From NCBI GenBank assembly GCA_012934845.2, contig WNNJ02001556.1, positions 18,793 to 82,792 of the forward strand: a stretch of 64,000 bases of DNA, read 5' to 3'. The position numbers and the translations under genes are program-made. Position 1 is the stretch's first letter. Every line of letters begins with the position of its first letter. Positions 55,086 to 64,000 of this stretch are shown in pieces. Under the pieces are notes generated by a model that made no database searches, was not told the origin of the DNA, and worked only from the letters and a program-made list of their open reading frames with translations. The stretch is from Pomphorhynchus laevis. Its lineage: Eukaryota > Acanthocephala > Palaeacanthocephala > Echinorhynchida > Pomphorhynchidae.

Positions 55086-55261
55086 TTCAAACAACCACAC
55101 GAGGATAATGCCAAACCGACCAAAGAAGAATAGCGGTTCGTGTAAGCAATATTCACAATAGTCAAGTAACTGTTGGAAACTTTCCAAATAGGCATTTTGT
55201 TTAGGGTAAAGTATGAATGCAATGTTTCTACAGATTACTCGATGTTTCCTTATAAAAATAA

Positions 55262-55450
55262 GGTTTTTTAATCATGTTATAATGCTCCTCATATGACTTC
55301 TAATCCTTATTCTGATACATCGTCTGTTATTTATTATAAATAAAAAAATTATAAAATCTTATCTAATTATTTATTATTTAATTTCTATTTATCACTATTT
55401 TTAATTTATAAATATTATAAAATAGGTAGACTCAGTTAGCTAATTTGACT
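55262..55450. repeat. Second Penelope-tail-like repeat
   Basis: tgctcctcatatgacttctaatccttattctgatacatcgtctg-type tail, AT-rich spacer, then ggtagactcagttagctaat. No Penelope coding beside it, so a solo tail. Confidence 0.6.
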
Positions 55451-56316
55451 ATTACTTTTCATCCTTTATAATTATTGCGTAATCTATCAAAGAGTCTTAT
55501 GTTAAAGATCGATATTTTAAAATCCTATTTTATGGATTATAAAAATGTGTTTTAACCTTTTTACAATTTAGCGTTATAGAATTTAAGTTGAACATTTATT
55601 GTTTACTATTTTGCTAAACTTTAAATGACGAGAATTTAAATGACGGTAAAACAAGTGGATTAAACTTAAAACTCTCGAAACTTTGTAATGATAACTAAAG
55701 ACTTTTATGATGCTTTTATAAACTGATATTTCTGTTCTATAAAAAGGCTGTGATCCTGTTCAATTTTTTATATAAATTTTTATAAAATATTTTTATAAAA
55801 AAATATTTTGTAACATTAAAATATTAATATTAAACTTTTTCTAGCTTAAAACAAACTTTTGATGCTATGTATCTATTGGAATCCCGTGAAGTATGAATCG
55901 AGCATTGTGCGATTCGTCCCACATTCTCGCTAATTATCCCTATTTAATTCGGCTTCAATTGTTAGAGTACAGTGACCATCTGATTATATAAATTCTTTAC
56001 TTTGGTTTACGTATTAGAAGAAAGTTAAAAACAAAAGTTCCTGATTTTCTTGTCAATTCAAATATTTTGTTTTGCTCAAACGTCTTACTAAAATCAATTA
56101 TTAACAAGTGAGTTAAATAACTCATTCGTTAGTTATTTAAATTTTAGGTGCTTGAGTTGCCACAATAATATTAGTGTCTACGTTTTCATATTTCTACTTC
56201 GTTCCTGTCTTTGAGTAATTTTATGAACGTAAATCACGGAATATATCACGTATAATATTATATATTATGATATAATATTATATCACGTAATATTAAACTA
56301 CTTTGTGCATGATTAA

Positions 56317-57025
56317 GTTTACAATTTATACTATAAAGAGATTTGGTAGGTCGTACTTTTTAAAATTTCTTTAGAATGAACATTGCATTACATTAATTCT
56401 TTAAGTATATTTATTAAAATAAACTCCTTTAATAAAATTTAATAAAATTAAATTATTTATTAAATTAATGAATTTGCAAAATAAAGGACAATTCATGAAT
56501 GTAATCGAATATTTCAATCGAATTTTGAAAATTACGAGCAAAGATACCAACAATTTACTGCTAAAATGATAACAGATTGAATGGTGAATAAATTGGTTAA
56601 TAAATCACAGTTACAAAAGCAGCATTCTACGCTTAAAATGGTTCAGTTGTTTATTTTTCTCAAAAGTAAAATGAGTAATTCACCGAGATAAAATACTAGT
56701 CAACGTTTTTATTAACGTTCATTTTCTCGACTCAACTGTCTTTGCTGAGTCATATTTATATTAAAGCATATAATCAATTGATCCGTTAGACCTGAATTTT
56801 AATACATTTCGAAGAATAATCAATCCTTTGAAATACCAAAAGAGATTGATTAAATACCAAAAGTTTACAACTTATACTATAAAGAGATTCGAAAGGTCGT
56901 ACTTTTTAAAATTTCTTTAGAATGAACATTGAATTACATTATTCCTTTAACTTCTTTATAAAATTCTTGATTTAATAAAACTAACTCATTAAAGAAAATT
57001 TAATAAAATTTAATTATTTATGTTA
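56317..57025 (+). repeat. Direct repeat of about 150 bp
   Basis: 56317-56465 and 56863-57025 share atactataaagagatt and ggtcgtactttttaaaattt and following sequence at about 85-90% identity; copies are about 546 bp apart in the same orientation. Confidence 0.8.
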
Positions 57026-57507
57026 AATAATTAAATTTACAATATTGAAAATTTACAATATTGATTTTCAATATTTAATATATTGAAATAAATCTTTTTT
57101 TTAAATATTTTACTTATCAATCAATTAAGAACTATAAATAATTTTATTTTGTAAATAAAATTATACATTCAATATATAAATTCGTTTGTTTTTTTCTAAT
57201 TGTATTATTATTTTGGTTTGGTTTTGATTAAATTATAATTTATTACTTTAATTTTACATTATTTTTATTAGTAAATTCGTATTTTTTGTCACTTATTTTA
57301 TGATTTTAATTTAATTTTGTTTTATGATTCTTTTTTTTCTTTTTGTTGTTTTTAAAATGTGTGTAAAATTTTAGTGTATGATTGTTTTGTTTCTCGGTAT
57401 TTTCTTTTCTTTTAAGTAGAAATGCGGGGCACATCAATGCTTGAATTTTTGTATAAATGTTGGAAACACGGGGGAAACAAATTGTGAAACTTTTTTGTAA
57501 TAAAAAA

Positions 57508-57569
57508 AGCTCCTGTTATCATCAGGATTACAAAATTTTTTTGTAATCCTGATAATGATAGCAGGAGCT
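57508..57569. repeat. Long perfect-type hairpin
   Basis: Arms of about 28 bp (agctcctg, ttatcat, caggattacaaaa and their complements) with one small bulge around a T-run; resembles a tiny fold-back element. Confidence 0.8.
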
Positions 57570-58467
57570 ATCGAAATATAGAATTTTTATCAAATAAAGA
57601 ATATTTTCTTCTTCGTTCCTGTAATAACTTTATAGAATAATAAATAGTTCATATGTTGGTTTAAGGCTCAAACCAATACAATTATTTTTAGAATAAAAGC
57701 GATATCTGGACCTTATTTCGATTATAAAAACATTCATTTTGATATAAAAAATGATGTATAAACTGGTTAGAAACGCTGAAATATGATTGACATAGGGATA
57801 ATTGCTTTATTATATAATAAAATCTATTTACTATTTTTTAAATTATTTTTGTATGATAAATATATTCAATATAAAATATTATATTTTATTATACATTTAC
57901 GGTTTTCAAATGCTAATATTATTATTAAATATTATTATTTTTATATCACTATTACCTTTTTATCACTATTTATTATTTTTAATATTAATTATTAATTATT
58001 AATTTATTTAATAAATTAAAATGTATAATAAATAATTTTATTAAAAAATAAAAAATAATTTCAATTTTGTATGCAAAATAAATAAATTAAATTCTAAAAT
58101 TCTCACAAAATCAATTTGTAAATTAATTAAATAATTTCTAGCTTGTCGTGCTGTCTTAATGACTTCATGCCGGGTCGACGTAGATACGGAAATATCACGC
58201 TACTACCCATCACGGAAGCAACATTGACAACCCTCTAAAATTAGAATTGGCGATCTTTAGAATTAGAATTTTCTAACTCTAAAATTAGAAAATTCTAAAA
58301 ATTAATTTGCTAAAAGATAAAAAAATATTAATGATCTTAATTATTTTATTTATTTAATTTAACTTAATTTAATTTAACTATTATCTTGCGGAATTACCTG
58401 CATAAATTTAAATCGTTTTACTGTTACGTTGAAATATTATATCTAAAAACATTGCAATTTTACATTT

Positions 58468-58538
58468 CAGTTATCTTCTTTAAAAGAAGATAACTATAAC
58501 ATTGAAGAAGATAACTTTCAGTTATCTTCTTCAATGCA
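58468..58538. repeat. Two adjacent perfect hairpins
   Basis: gttatcttctt/aagaagataac and then cattgaagaagataac/gttatcttcttcaatg. The arms are shared between the two, giving four alternating copies of gttatcttctt. Confidence 0.8.
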
Positions 58539-59019
58539 TTTTAAATGTATAATGTCTTACCTTTACTTATTATATGTTTTGCGTGCCAAATATGAGACGT
58601 GCCATATATATATTAGTTATATATATTAGTTAATTTAATTAACTAATTAATTAGTTAAATAAATTAAATTAGTTTGATTACTTGTTACCTTAAAGTTGCA
58701 TGAAATTTGAGCAACAATTATCTGATATACACTTGAAATATTTATATTCTAATATTATGGAGCCAATTGTGGGCGTTTTGTCTTGGATTTCTCTTTCAAT
58801 TAAAACGTTTTAAATTTAAGTTTCTAATTACAAAAATAAAACCTAATTGTTTTTACAAACAAAAAGGCGTTTGACAATTTATAAAATGTTTTATATTTCA
58901 GATTATAAAATGCTTCACATGTTTAAAGGCAAAATTTAAATAAAAACATTATATTTTGTATTTTGACTATTAAAATAAGATTAATTATTTAATTTCATTA
59001 AAATAATTATTTAATTTCA

Positions 59020-59055
59020 TTAGTCGACTGGATTTATTTTAATCCAGTCGACTAA
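59020..59055. repeat. Perfect 15-bp hairpin
   Basis: ttagtcgactggatt and its complement around tatttt. A second fold-back (ttcaagatttaatt ... aattaaatcttgaa, with an inner aattacttttt hairpin) lies at 59088-59150. Confidence 0.8.
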
Positions 59056-59354
59056 TCTTTTATGTGATTTTGTCACAGGTTGTGCATTTCAAGATTTAAT
59101 TACTTTTTTGTGAAAAAGTAATTCAATATTTAATTAAATCTTGAATTGTTCGCTGGCAAAATTTAAAAATATATTTTTGAAATATATCAATATTATAATT
59201 TAATATTATATGAAAATATTAAATATCCAATTAAAATTAGGAACTTGCTGAAATAAAGACTTCACTTAAATATTATTTTTACTTATAATATTGATGTTCT
59301 AAAATACAGACAATGTTTATTCGGGATACGTAAAACATCACGAGTTGATTTCCT

Positions 59355-59890
59355 TTATAATTTATTAGCATAACGTTTCGTAAGTAACTTTGAGAATTCA
59401 CTTAATTTCTGGATACCGCGTACTTCGGATATTTGTGAATCAATTTTAGTAACGTTAAAATCGGAGTACAGATCATCGATCTACAAATAAATTGGGTCTT
59501 TATTTTTAATCTTTTAAACCTTTTTTAAAAATACCTGAACTAAATATTTTCTGTGTACTTCTTTACGTTTGTCACAGTGCTCGCAGCCCAAGCTTTTTGA
59601 AACATTAGGTAGAATAAGGTTAACGACGATGTTGTGAACGTCGATTCCAAGCTTTGTAAGTTCTTGAATAAGTCTCTCAGTTTCAAAAAGTGAAAGAAAT
59701 TCCGGTATACAGACACATATGAATGTTGTAAGTTGCTAAATGTTTAACAAAAATTACAAAGACAAAACTTTAATCAGCATACACTATCCATAAATTGTTT
59801 GTTTACTGTCGTTATAATTTGTAGAGTTTCGTCAAGTTTAGATGATAACAGTTCACTGTTCAGATTAGTAGATCCCATTAATGAAGAAAT
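59355..59890 (-). CDS. GET3: GET3/ASNA1 ATPase, last three exons
   Basis: Exons 59783-59890, 59535-59735 and 59355-59480 on the minus strand, joined by 47- and 54-bp GT-AG introns, all phase 0. They encode 144 residues of the C-terminal half: [15 protein letters not shown], then [20 protein letters not shown] (nearly identical to animal ASNA1), [10 protein letters not shown], the CEHC zinc motif, and DDLYSDFNV to the stop (ANKL). GET3/ASNA1 is the cytosolic ATPase that delivers tail-anchored proteins to the ER; the CxxC holds the dimer-bridging zinc. The P-loop, switch and TGHTLR exons should lie above 59890 but I could not find them to the window end, so either a long upstream intron, divergence, or a truncated gene. 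Confidence 0.9.
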
Positions 59891-59927
59891 CTATTAAAAT
59901 ATACCATTTATTACATATTTGAACATC

Positions 59928-60218
59928 ATGACGTGGAGAGCAATAAGATTTTAAGAAACAATCAACTTAGTGTTGCTGTTTCGACATATTGTGTCTCATC
60001 AGTGAAGGGTACATCCCTCCACTGGATACAGAGAATGACGGCCAAACAGCCAACACAATATCCTTCAGATGGATGTCCATAGACCAGGAATATCCACATG
60101 ACGCACATCTAAAGGATATGTTTGTGTTGACTGTTTGGCCGTTCTACTCTGCATCCAACAGTTGAAGGAATCTGTCCTCCAACTGTCGGAGGGCAGTACT
60201 TTATGCCCTCCACGTCAT
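59928..60218. repeat. Inverted-repeat element upstream of the GET3 exons
   Basis: Ends atgacgtggag and ctccacgtcat are inverted; inside, gaatgacggccaaacag/ctgtttggccgttctactc and acacaatatcctt/aaggatatgtttgtgt also pair. About 290 bp, MITE-like. A clear hammerhead core lies in its left arm on the minus strand. Confidence 0.8.
59978..60002 (-). ncRNA. Canonical hammerhead-ribozyme core
   Basis: Minus strand reads CTGATGA, gaca-caata-tgtc (4-bp stem II), GAAAC. Just before it a 7-bp hairpin (tggaggg/cccttca) sits where stem I belongs and ctgt/acag could form stem III. The residue at the cleavage position is not clearly NUH in that fold. Box order is the usual one, unlike the 23-kb array. Confidence 0.55.
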
Positions 60219-62230
60219 AAAATTAAATTATTATTTGATATGAAAAATTAATTCGAGAGAATAAAATCGAAAAATAAAAAATATTATAGATCAAAGCAAA
60301 TAAAGTTTAAAAGAATTAACCTTCAAATTTAAATAGTGTCCTGTTTAGGATAAAGCATTTTTACTCCCTCACTTCATTTCTGTAAAATTAAAATGAACAT
60401 TTTTATAAAAAATAATTTAGAATTTCGATTACAAATCATACGGTCCGTATTTTAATACTTTGTATTACGCTTTTGTACTTTTTAGTAACTAAAAAGTAAC
60501 AACATAAAATATGAAATTTCAAACATTCAAAATTTTGTAAATTTGATTGAAAATCATAATAAACAAGATATAATTAATAAAATATATAAAAATATTTAAT
60601 ATGAATATTAAATATAAATATTTAATATTTAATAATTATAAATATTTAATAATTAAATTTAATATTTAAATATTTAATCAATATTTAATATTTAATAAAT
60701 GGCTAACATAAGTAGACGATCAATCAACGAAAACTTTGATCAATTAATTGTAATTGTTGAATAATTACATAGATTCGAACTGTTTTCGTTTTGAGTTTAT
60801 AACAAACCAATATTTAAAATCACAAATAGCGTTATGCTTTTACAATTCGAATACTATCATTGAAACTTTATCTGCTTCTCTGTCATGAATAAAAATAAAT
60901 AAGCAATTTTAAAATAATATTGTTTTAAATAAAGTTGAGTTTTTGTTTCTTTAAAATTTTCAGTGTTCAATTCTTTAAATTGAGCACTTAAATTGAGCAT
61001 TGATGTTTAGTGTTTTATGTCGATCTCTTTTAAAAAAAGGAATTTCAGGTGTAATGATCGATCATTACAGTTTTATCAAACAATATCTTTTATGAAAGCC
61101 TTGTATTGAAACACGCCATGTTCCGGTGTATGTGAAAATCCAATTGCACTGAAATTATTTTCTCTTAAGTCTAAGACAAATTATAGTCTCTTGAAGACTA
61201 TATATGTAGCGAATGTTAAAATCCTGAAGTATTATAGTGCACCTTTAAAAGATAAAAAAATCTCTTTTAGTAAATGAGGGTGCATTAGAAAGGTTTCTTC
61301 GAGGCTTTTTGATCTAGATCTAGTGTAAAGACTATCTTAGAGTCAGGAGTCTTGCAAAATATTGCTAATACAAAATTCTAAAGGTTCACCGTAATAACGA
61401 CAAAATTGATTACATTTTATGATTTTAAGACCTTAAATTTTTATCGATATCACTATAAAGACTTTCTGAGGACAATATAACCAGATCATTGCATAGAGAA
61501 CACATCAATTATTTAAAAAGGTAGAGTTTCTGATAAATCAACTAGAGAGAAAGCAAAGCGTACGAGACTATAAATACTGTATGAATCTCGGAACTACTAG
61601 TTTTTATAACACGATGAAAATATAGTGGGCATTAAAAAATTAATTATTGCTTTGATAACTAAGAGATAGCAATATACGACTCGTGTTCAGATATCATTTA
61701 CGATTGAATTCTAGATTATATATACGACTCATGTGTTTAGGTATCATTTACGATTGAATTCTAGGTGCAACACACTAAAAAATATATGATGCTTATAATA
61801 TTCTAAATGAACGATAATTACATAATTTGTTTATATCATTAATATAATAAAATAATATTAATATTCAACGAACAAAATTTTGCCAAAACAGACCAATTCT
61901 ATCATTCAGTGCGTTCAATTTTCTAACAGCAAATGTAAATTAAAATTATTAAAAATTTACATTAACTTCGACAAAGTAACTTTTAAAATTGAAATTATTC
62001 AAAAATTATTTATACAATATATTAGTCTTGGTATCTAAGAATTAATTAATAGCAATGACTTGGATAACCAAATAAATAAAATGTTTAGCTACATTGCAGT
62101 ATTAAAGGTCCTCGTCCGATATTATATTAATAATATCGGAATTTGTTTTGTGTGCATGACCACATTCACATATAAGCGCTCACAACACACATCACAAACA
62201 TTTCATTGCATGTGTACCCTATACGCATTC
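60219..62230. other. AT-rich region, no coding recognised
   Basis: Contains AATATTTAAT runs (60580-60700), an 18-bp perfect palindrome (gtaatgatcgatcattac, 61052-61069), a 45-bp direct repeat (61671-61713 and 61720-61764: atcatttacgattgaattc) and a perfect ccgatattat/ataatatcgg hairpin (62117-62140). Upstream GET3 exons would be expected here but were not found. Confidence 0.4.
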
Positions 62231-62234
62231 GTAT

Positions 62235-63688
62235 GTGAAATGTGTTCATCCGAAATGTGTAACTTATATATTTGATAAAATTAAAAATAAAATGAAAATA
62301 ACAAACAATTATAAAAGGAAAGATAAAATTAATAAAGATATGTATAAAGAACTTACTAAATTAAAGGATAACTATATAATAACAACTATTGATAAAGCTA
62401 GTAATAACTTTGTCTTCATATGCAAAAAGCTTTATTATGATATACTAATGAAAGAGGTTAATTCTAATGATTTAAATGTAAATCCAACATATGAACGTAG
62501 TGAGTTGAGTTTAGAAACAATTATTACAAGTCACTGTTCTATAATGGATAAAAAGGGTATAAAGGTTGAATTAGATAATAAAACTATACCTATATTATAT
62601 TGGAATCCAAAATTACATAAAAATCCAATAAAACCTAGGTTCATATGTAGTGCGTTTAAATGTACATTAAAACCACTTTCTGTCTATATGAATAAAATAC
62701 TTAAAGTAATTAAAGCACACTTCAAAAAATATTGCAAGGTAATCGAAATTAATACTGGTATAAAACACTATTTCAGTATTAATTCTACAAAAGAATTTTT
62801 AGAACAGACAAAAGGAATAAATTTTCAAAATATAAATACATACGATTTTAGTACGCTTTATACAAATCTAGATTTAGTAGATATTAAAGAAGCGTTAGTA
62901 AAATTAATTAATCTTATATTCGGAAAACGATATACATATATATGTTATAATAATTATAACGCTTATCTAACAAAAATTAAACCATCAAATAAATATAAAT
63001 ATATGGATAAAATTGAATTAATAGAATCCTTAAATATTTTGATAAATCAAAATTATTTAAAAGTAGGGACATCTATATTTAGATAAGTAAAAGGTGTTCC
63101 AATGGGTGGTAATAGTAGCCCAATTATAGCTGACTTGTTTTTAAGCTTTATAGAATATGAATTTGTTCATAACTGTGTAAAAACTAAATCTAAACAATAT
63201 AAATATATGAAATATATGTTTCGATACATTGATGATATATGTGTATTTAACTCTAATAACGTTTTTCAATAAGCGAACAAATTTATCCAAGTAATCTTAT
63301 TCTTAATAAAACTAATGTTGTTGATAAAGAAGGTGTATATCTAGATATGAACATTAAATTAACATTAATTAAAACTACTATTAATTTATATCGTAAAGAT
63401 GACATATTTAAATTTACAAGAAACATATTTTTGCATGAGCATTCATGCATACCATATAATATAAAATATAATACATTAAATAATGAAATTTTAAGAATTG
63501 CAACGATATGTAATGATATTGGCTTTCTTCAAAATCATTTAAATAATTTAATAGATACATATTTTAAACTAGGTTACTATAAAAATAACATCAAGCAAAA
63601 AATAGTAAAATATATAAATCAACACAATAATATAAAGAATAAATTTAAACTCTTAAGTGGCAAATTTTTATGGATGGATAATAAATAA
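62235..63688 (+). pseudogene. Penelope-type reverse transcriptase
   Basis: 62235-63086: ITTIDKASNNFVFICKKLYY, LYWNPKLHKNPIKPRFI (PKxHK and RxI blocks), NTYDFSTLYTNL (motif A). A TAA replaces CAA of the sister copy (FR, stop, VKGVPMGGNSSPIIADLF at about 63084-63135), then MFRYIDDICVFNS (motif C), a frameshift near 63270, and 63347-63688 with FTRNIFLHEHSCIPYNI to WMDNK. One stop and one shift. Penelope RTs are the relatives of telomerase RT; about 480 aa are preserved, less than the usual full length, so the N-terminus is missing. Confidence 0.85.
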
Positions 63689-63749
63689 TATACTTTGTAT
63701 TAGAATAAGATACTAGATAGTTATTTCAGAGGAAATACATCATTAGTAT

Positions 63750-63870
63750 GTATTTGGCCCCGCTGCTATGTTGGGTAGAGGAGTTAGGGGCCGAAACCTG
63801 ATAGCATAGCAGTTCCTCCTGATGACCTCTAATTCTTATTCTGATACAACGTCTGTTATTTATTAGTCAA
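63750..63870 (+). ncRNA. Structured Penelope tail, hammerhead-like
   Basis: Contains ctgctatg/catagcag, ggcccc/ggggcc and gagga/tcctc pairs around ggccGAAACC and CTGATGA, with GTA before gaggag. Penelope terminal repeats are known to hold minimal hammerheads thought to work as dimers. Stem II pairing next to CTGATGA is only partial here (cctctaa with ttagggg, leaving cc unpaired). Confidence 0.45.
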
Positions 63871-64000
63871 TTCAATAAGCGAACACATTTAAACCAATAT
63901 TAATGATAAAGAAGGTGTATATCTAGATATGAACATTAAATTAACATATATTATTAATAAATAATAATATATAGATATAAATTAATAGTAGTTTTAATTG
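63866..64000. repeat. Rearranged and folded-back Penelope fragment
   Basis: 63869-63950 repeats the coding around 63268-63362 with a deletion (caataagcgaacacattt, aatgataaagaaggtgtat). After a TA-rich turn, 63972-64000 is the reverse complement of 63366-63391 (gatataaattaatagtag). The window ends inside the inverted copy. Confidence 0.8.

Larger units (their letters stand above)
55451..59354. other. AT-rich intergenic region
   Basis: About 3.9 kb with no convincing coding; the short frames at 57.8-58.0 kb are chance products of TA-rich DNA. Holds a dispersed direct repeat and several perfect hairpins listed separately. Confidence 0.5.
62235..63870 (+). mobile_element. Penelope-like element, 5'-truncated
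   Basis: RT coding 62235-63688 then a structured tail to about 63865. A second copy is at 40210-41170. No GIY-YIG endonuclease was seen after the RT (it ends FLWMDNK), so the element resembles endonuclease-lacking Penelope lineages or is a partial copy. After the tail, sequence re-enters the element's own coding (63866 onward). Confidence 0.85.

Noticed and set aside
57783-58002. Two overlapping 66-70 aa frames
   Set aside because: Ile/Tyr/Phe-rich products of TA-rich DNA with no domain and no coding bias.
60320-60400. GET3 TGHTLR exon on the minus strand
   Set aside because: A TGHYLNLK reading exists between an ag and a gt, but a stop directly precedes it and flanking residues do not match.

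Overview
ORGANISM. The window is animal nuclear DNA, very AT-rich, with few host genes and dense retrotransposon debris. Three host genes can be read through spliced exons: an AIG1/ADTRP-like membrane hydrolase (39025-41859, +), a Rab-like small GTPase (45764-46466, -) and the 3' part of the tail-anchored-protein ATPase GET3/ASNA1 (59355-59890, -). Introns without insertions are only 47-61 bp with GT-AG ends. With abundant CR1/L2-type LINEs and Penelope elements this suggests a compact invertebrate genome (mite, rotifer or similar), but I cannot name the species. LAYOUT. 0.4-3.5 kb: CR1-like LINE (A1) with an intact 1010-aa ORF2. 3.7-19.1 kb: a nest. A reverse-transcriptase (RT) gene of a family I know only as zinc-finger + RT + CCHC/nuclease-like proteins (family 2) appears split by a CR1-like LINE (A2, 4.26-9.0 kb), by a 5.0-kb element with 710-bp terminal inverted repeats that itself carries a related RT gene (family 1, 9557-14558), and by an L2-like LINE (B3, 15.4-17.9 kb). 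19.2-20.3 kb: unrecognised coding fragments. 20.6-22.9 kb: internally deleted L2-like LINE (B2). 22.9-30.9 kb: a tandem array of about 400-bp units, each with a tRNA-like pol III promoter and a hammerhead-ribozyme-like tail, interrupted by a young Ty3-type LTR element (23836-27776) and a CR1-like LINE (A4). 31.0-38.1 kb: LINE A3 and a nearly complete L2-like LINE (B1) head to tail. 38.3-41.9 kb: LINE remnant, then the AIG1-like gene, whose second intron holds an L2 fragment and a Penelope fragment. 42.6-47.1 kb: fragments of both RT families, a LINE fragment and the Rab-like gene. 47.8-54.0 kb: L2 fragments around a decayed but full-length CR1-like LINE (A5). 54-62 kb: AT-rich DNA with repeats, perfect hairpins and the GET3 exons. 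62.2-64 kb: Penelope-like RT, its structured tail and a fold-back copy. HOW IT FITS. Most of the DNA is retroelements inserted into each other; the host genes survive because insertions sit in introns or between genes. The signals most worth attention are (1) an RT gene bounded by long inverted repeats and a target duplication, (2) a tRNA-promoter repeat whose tail carries three covarying helices around hammerhead core boxes in an order that only works as a dimer or between neighbouring units, and (3) a canonical hammerhead core in an inverted repeat inside a GET3 intron or upstream region.
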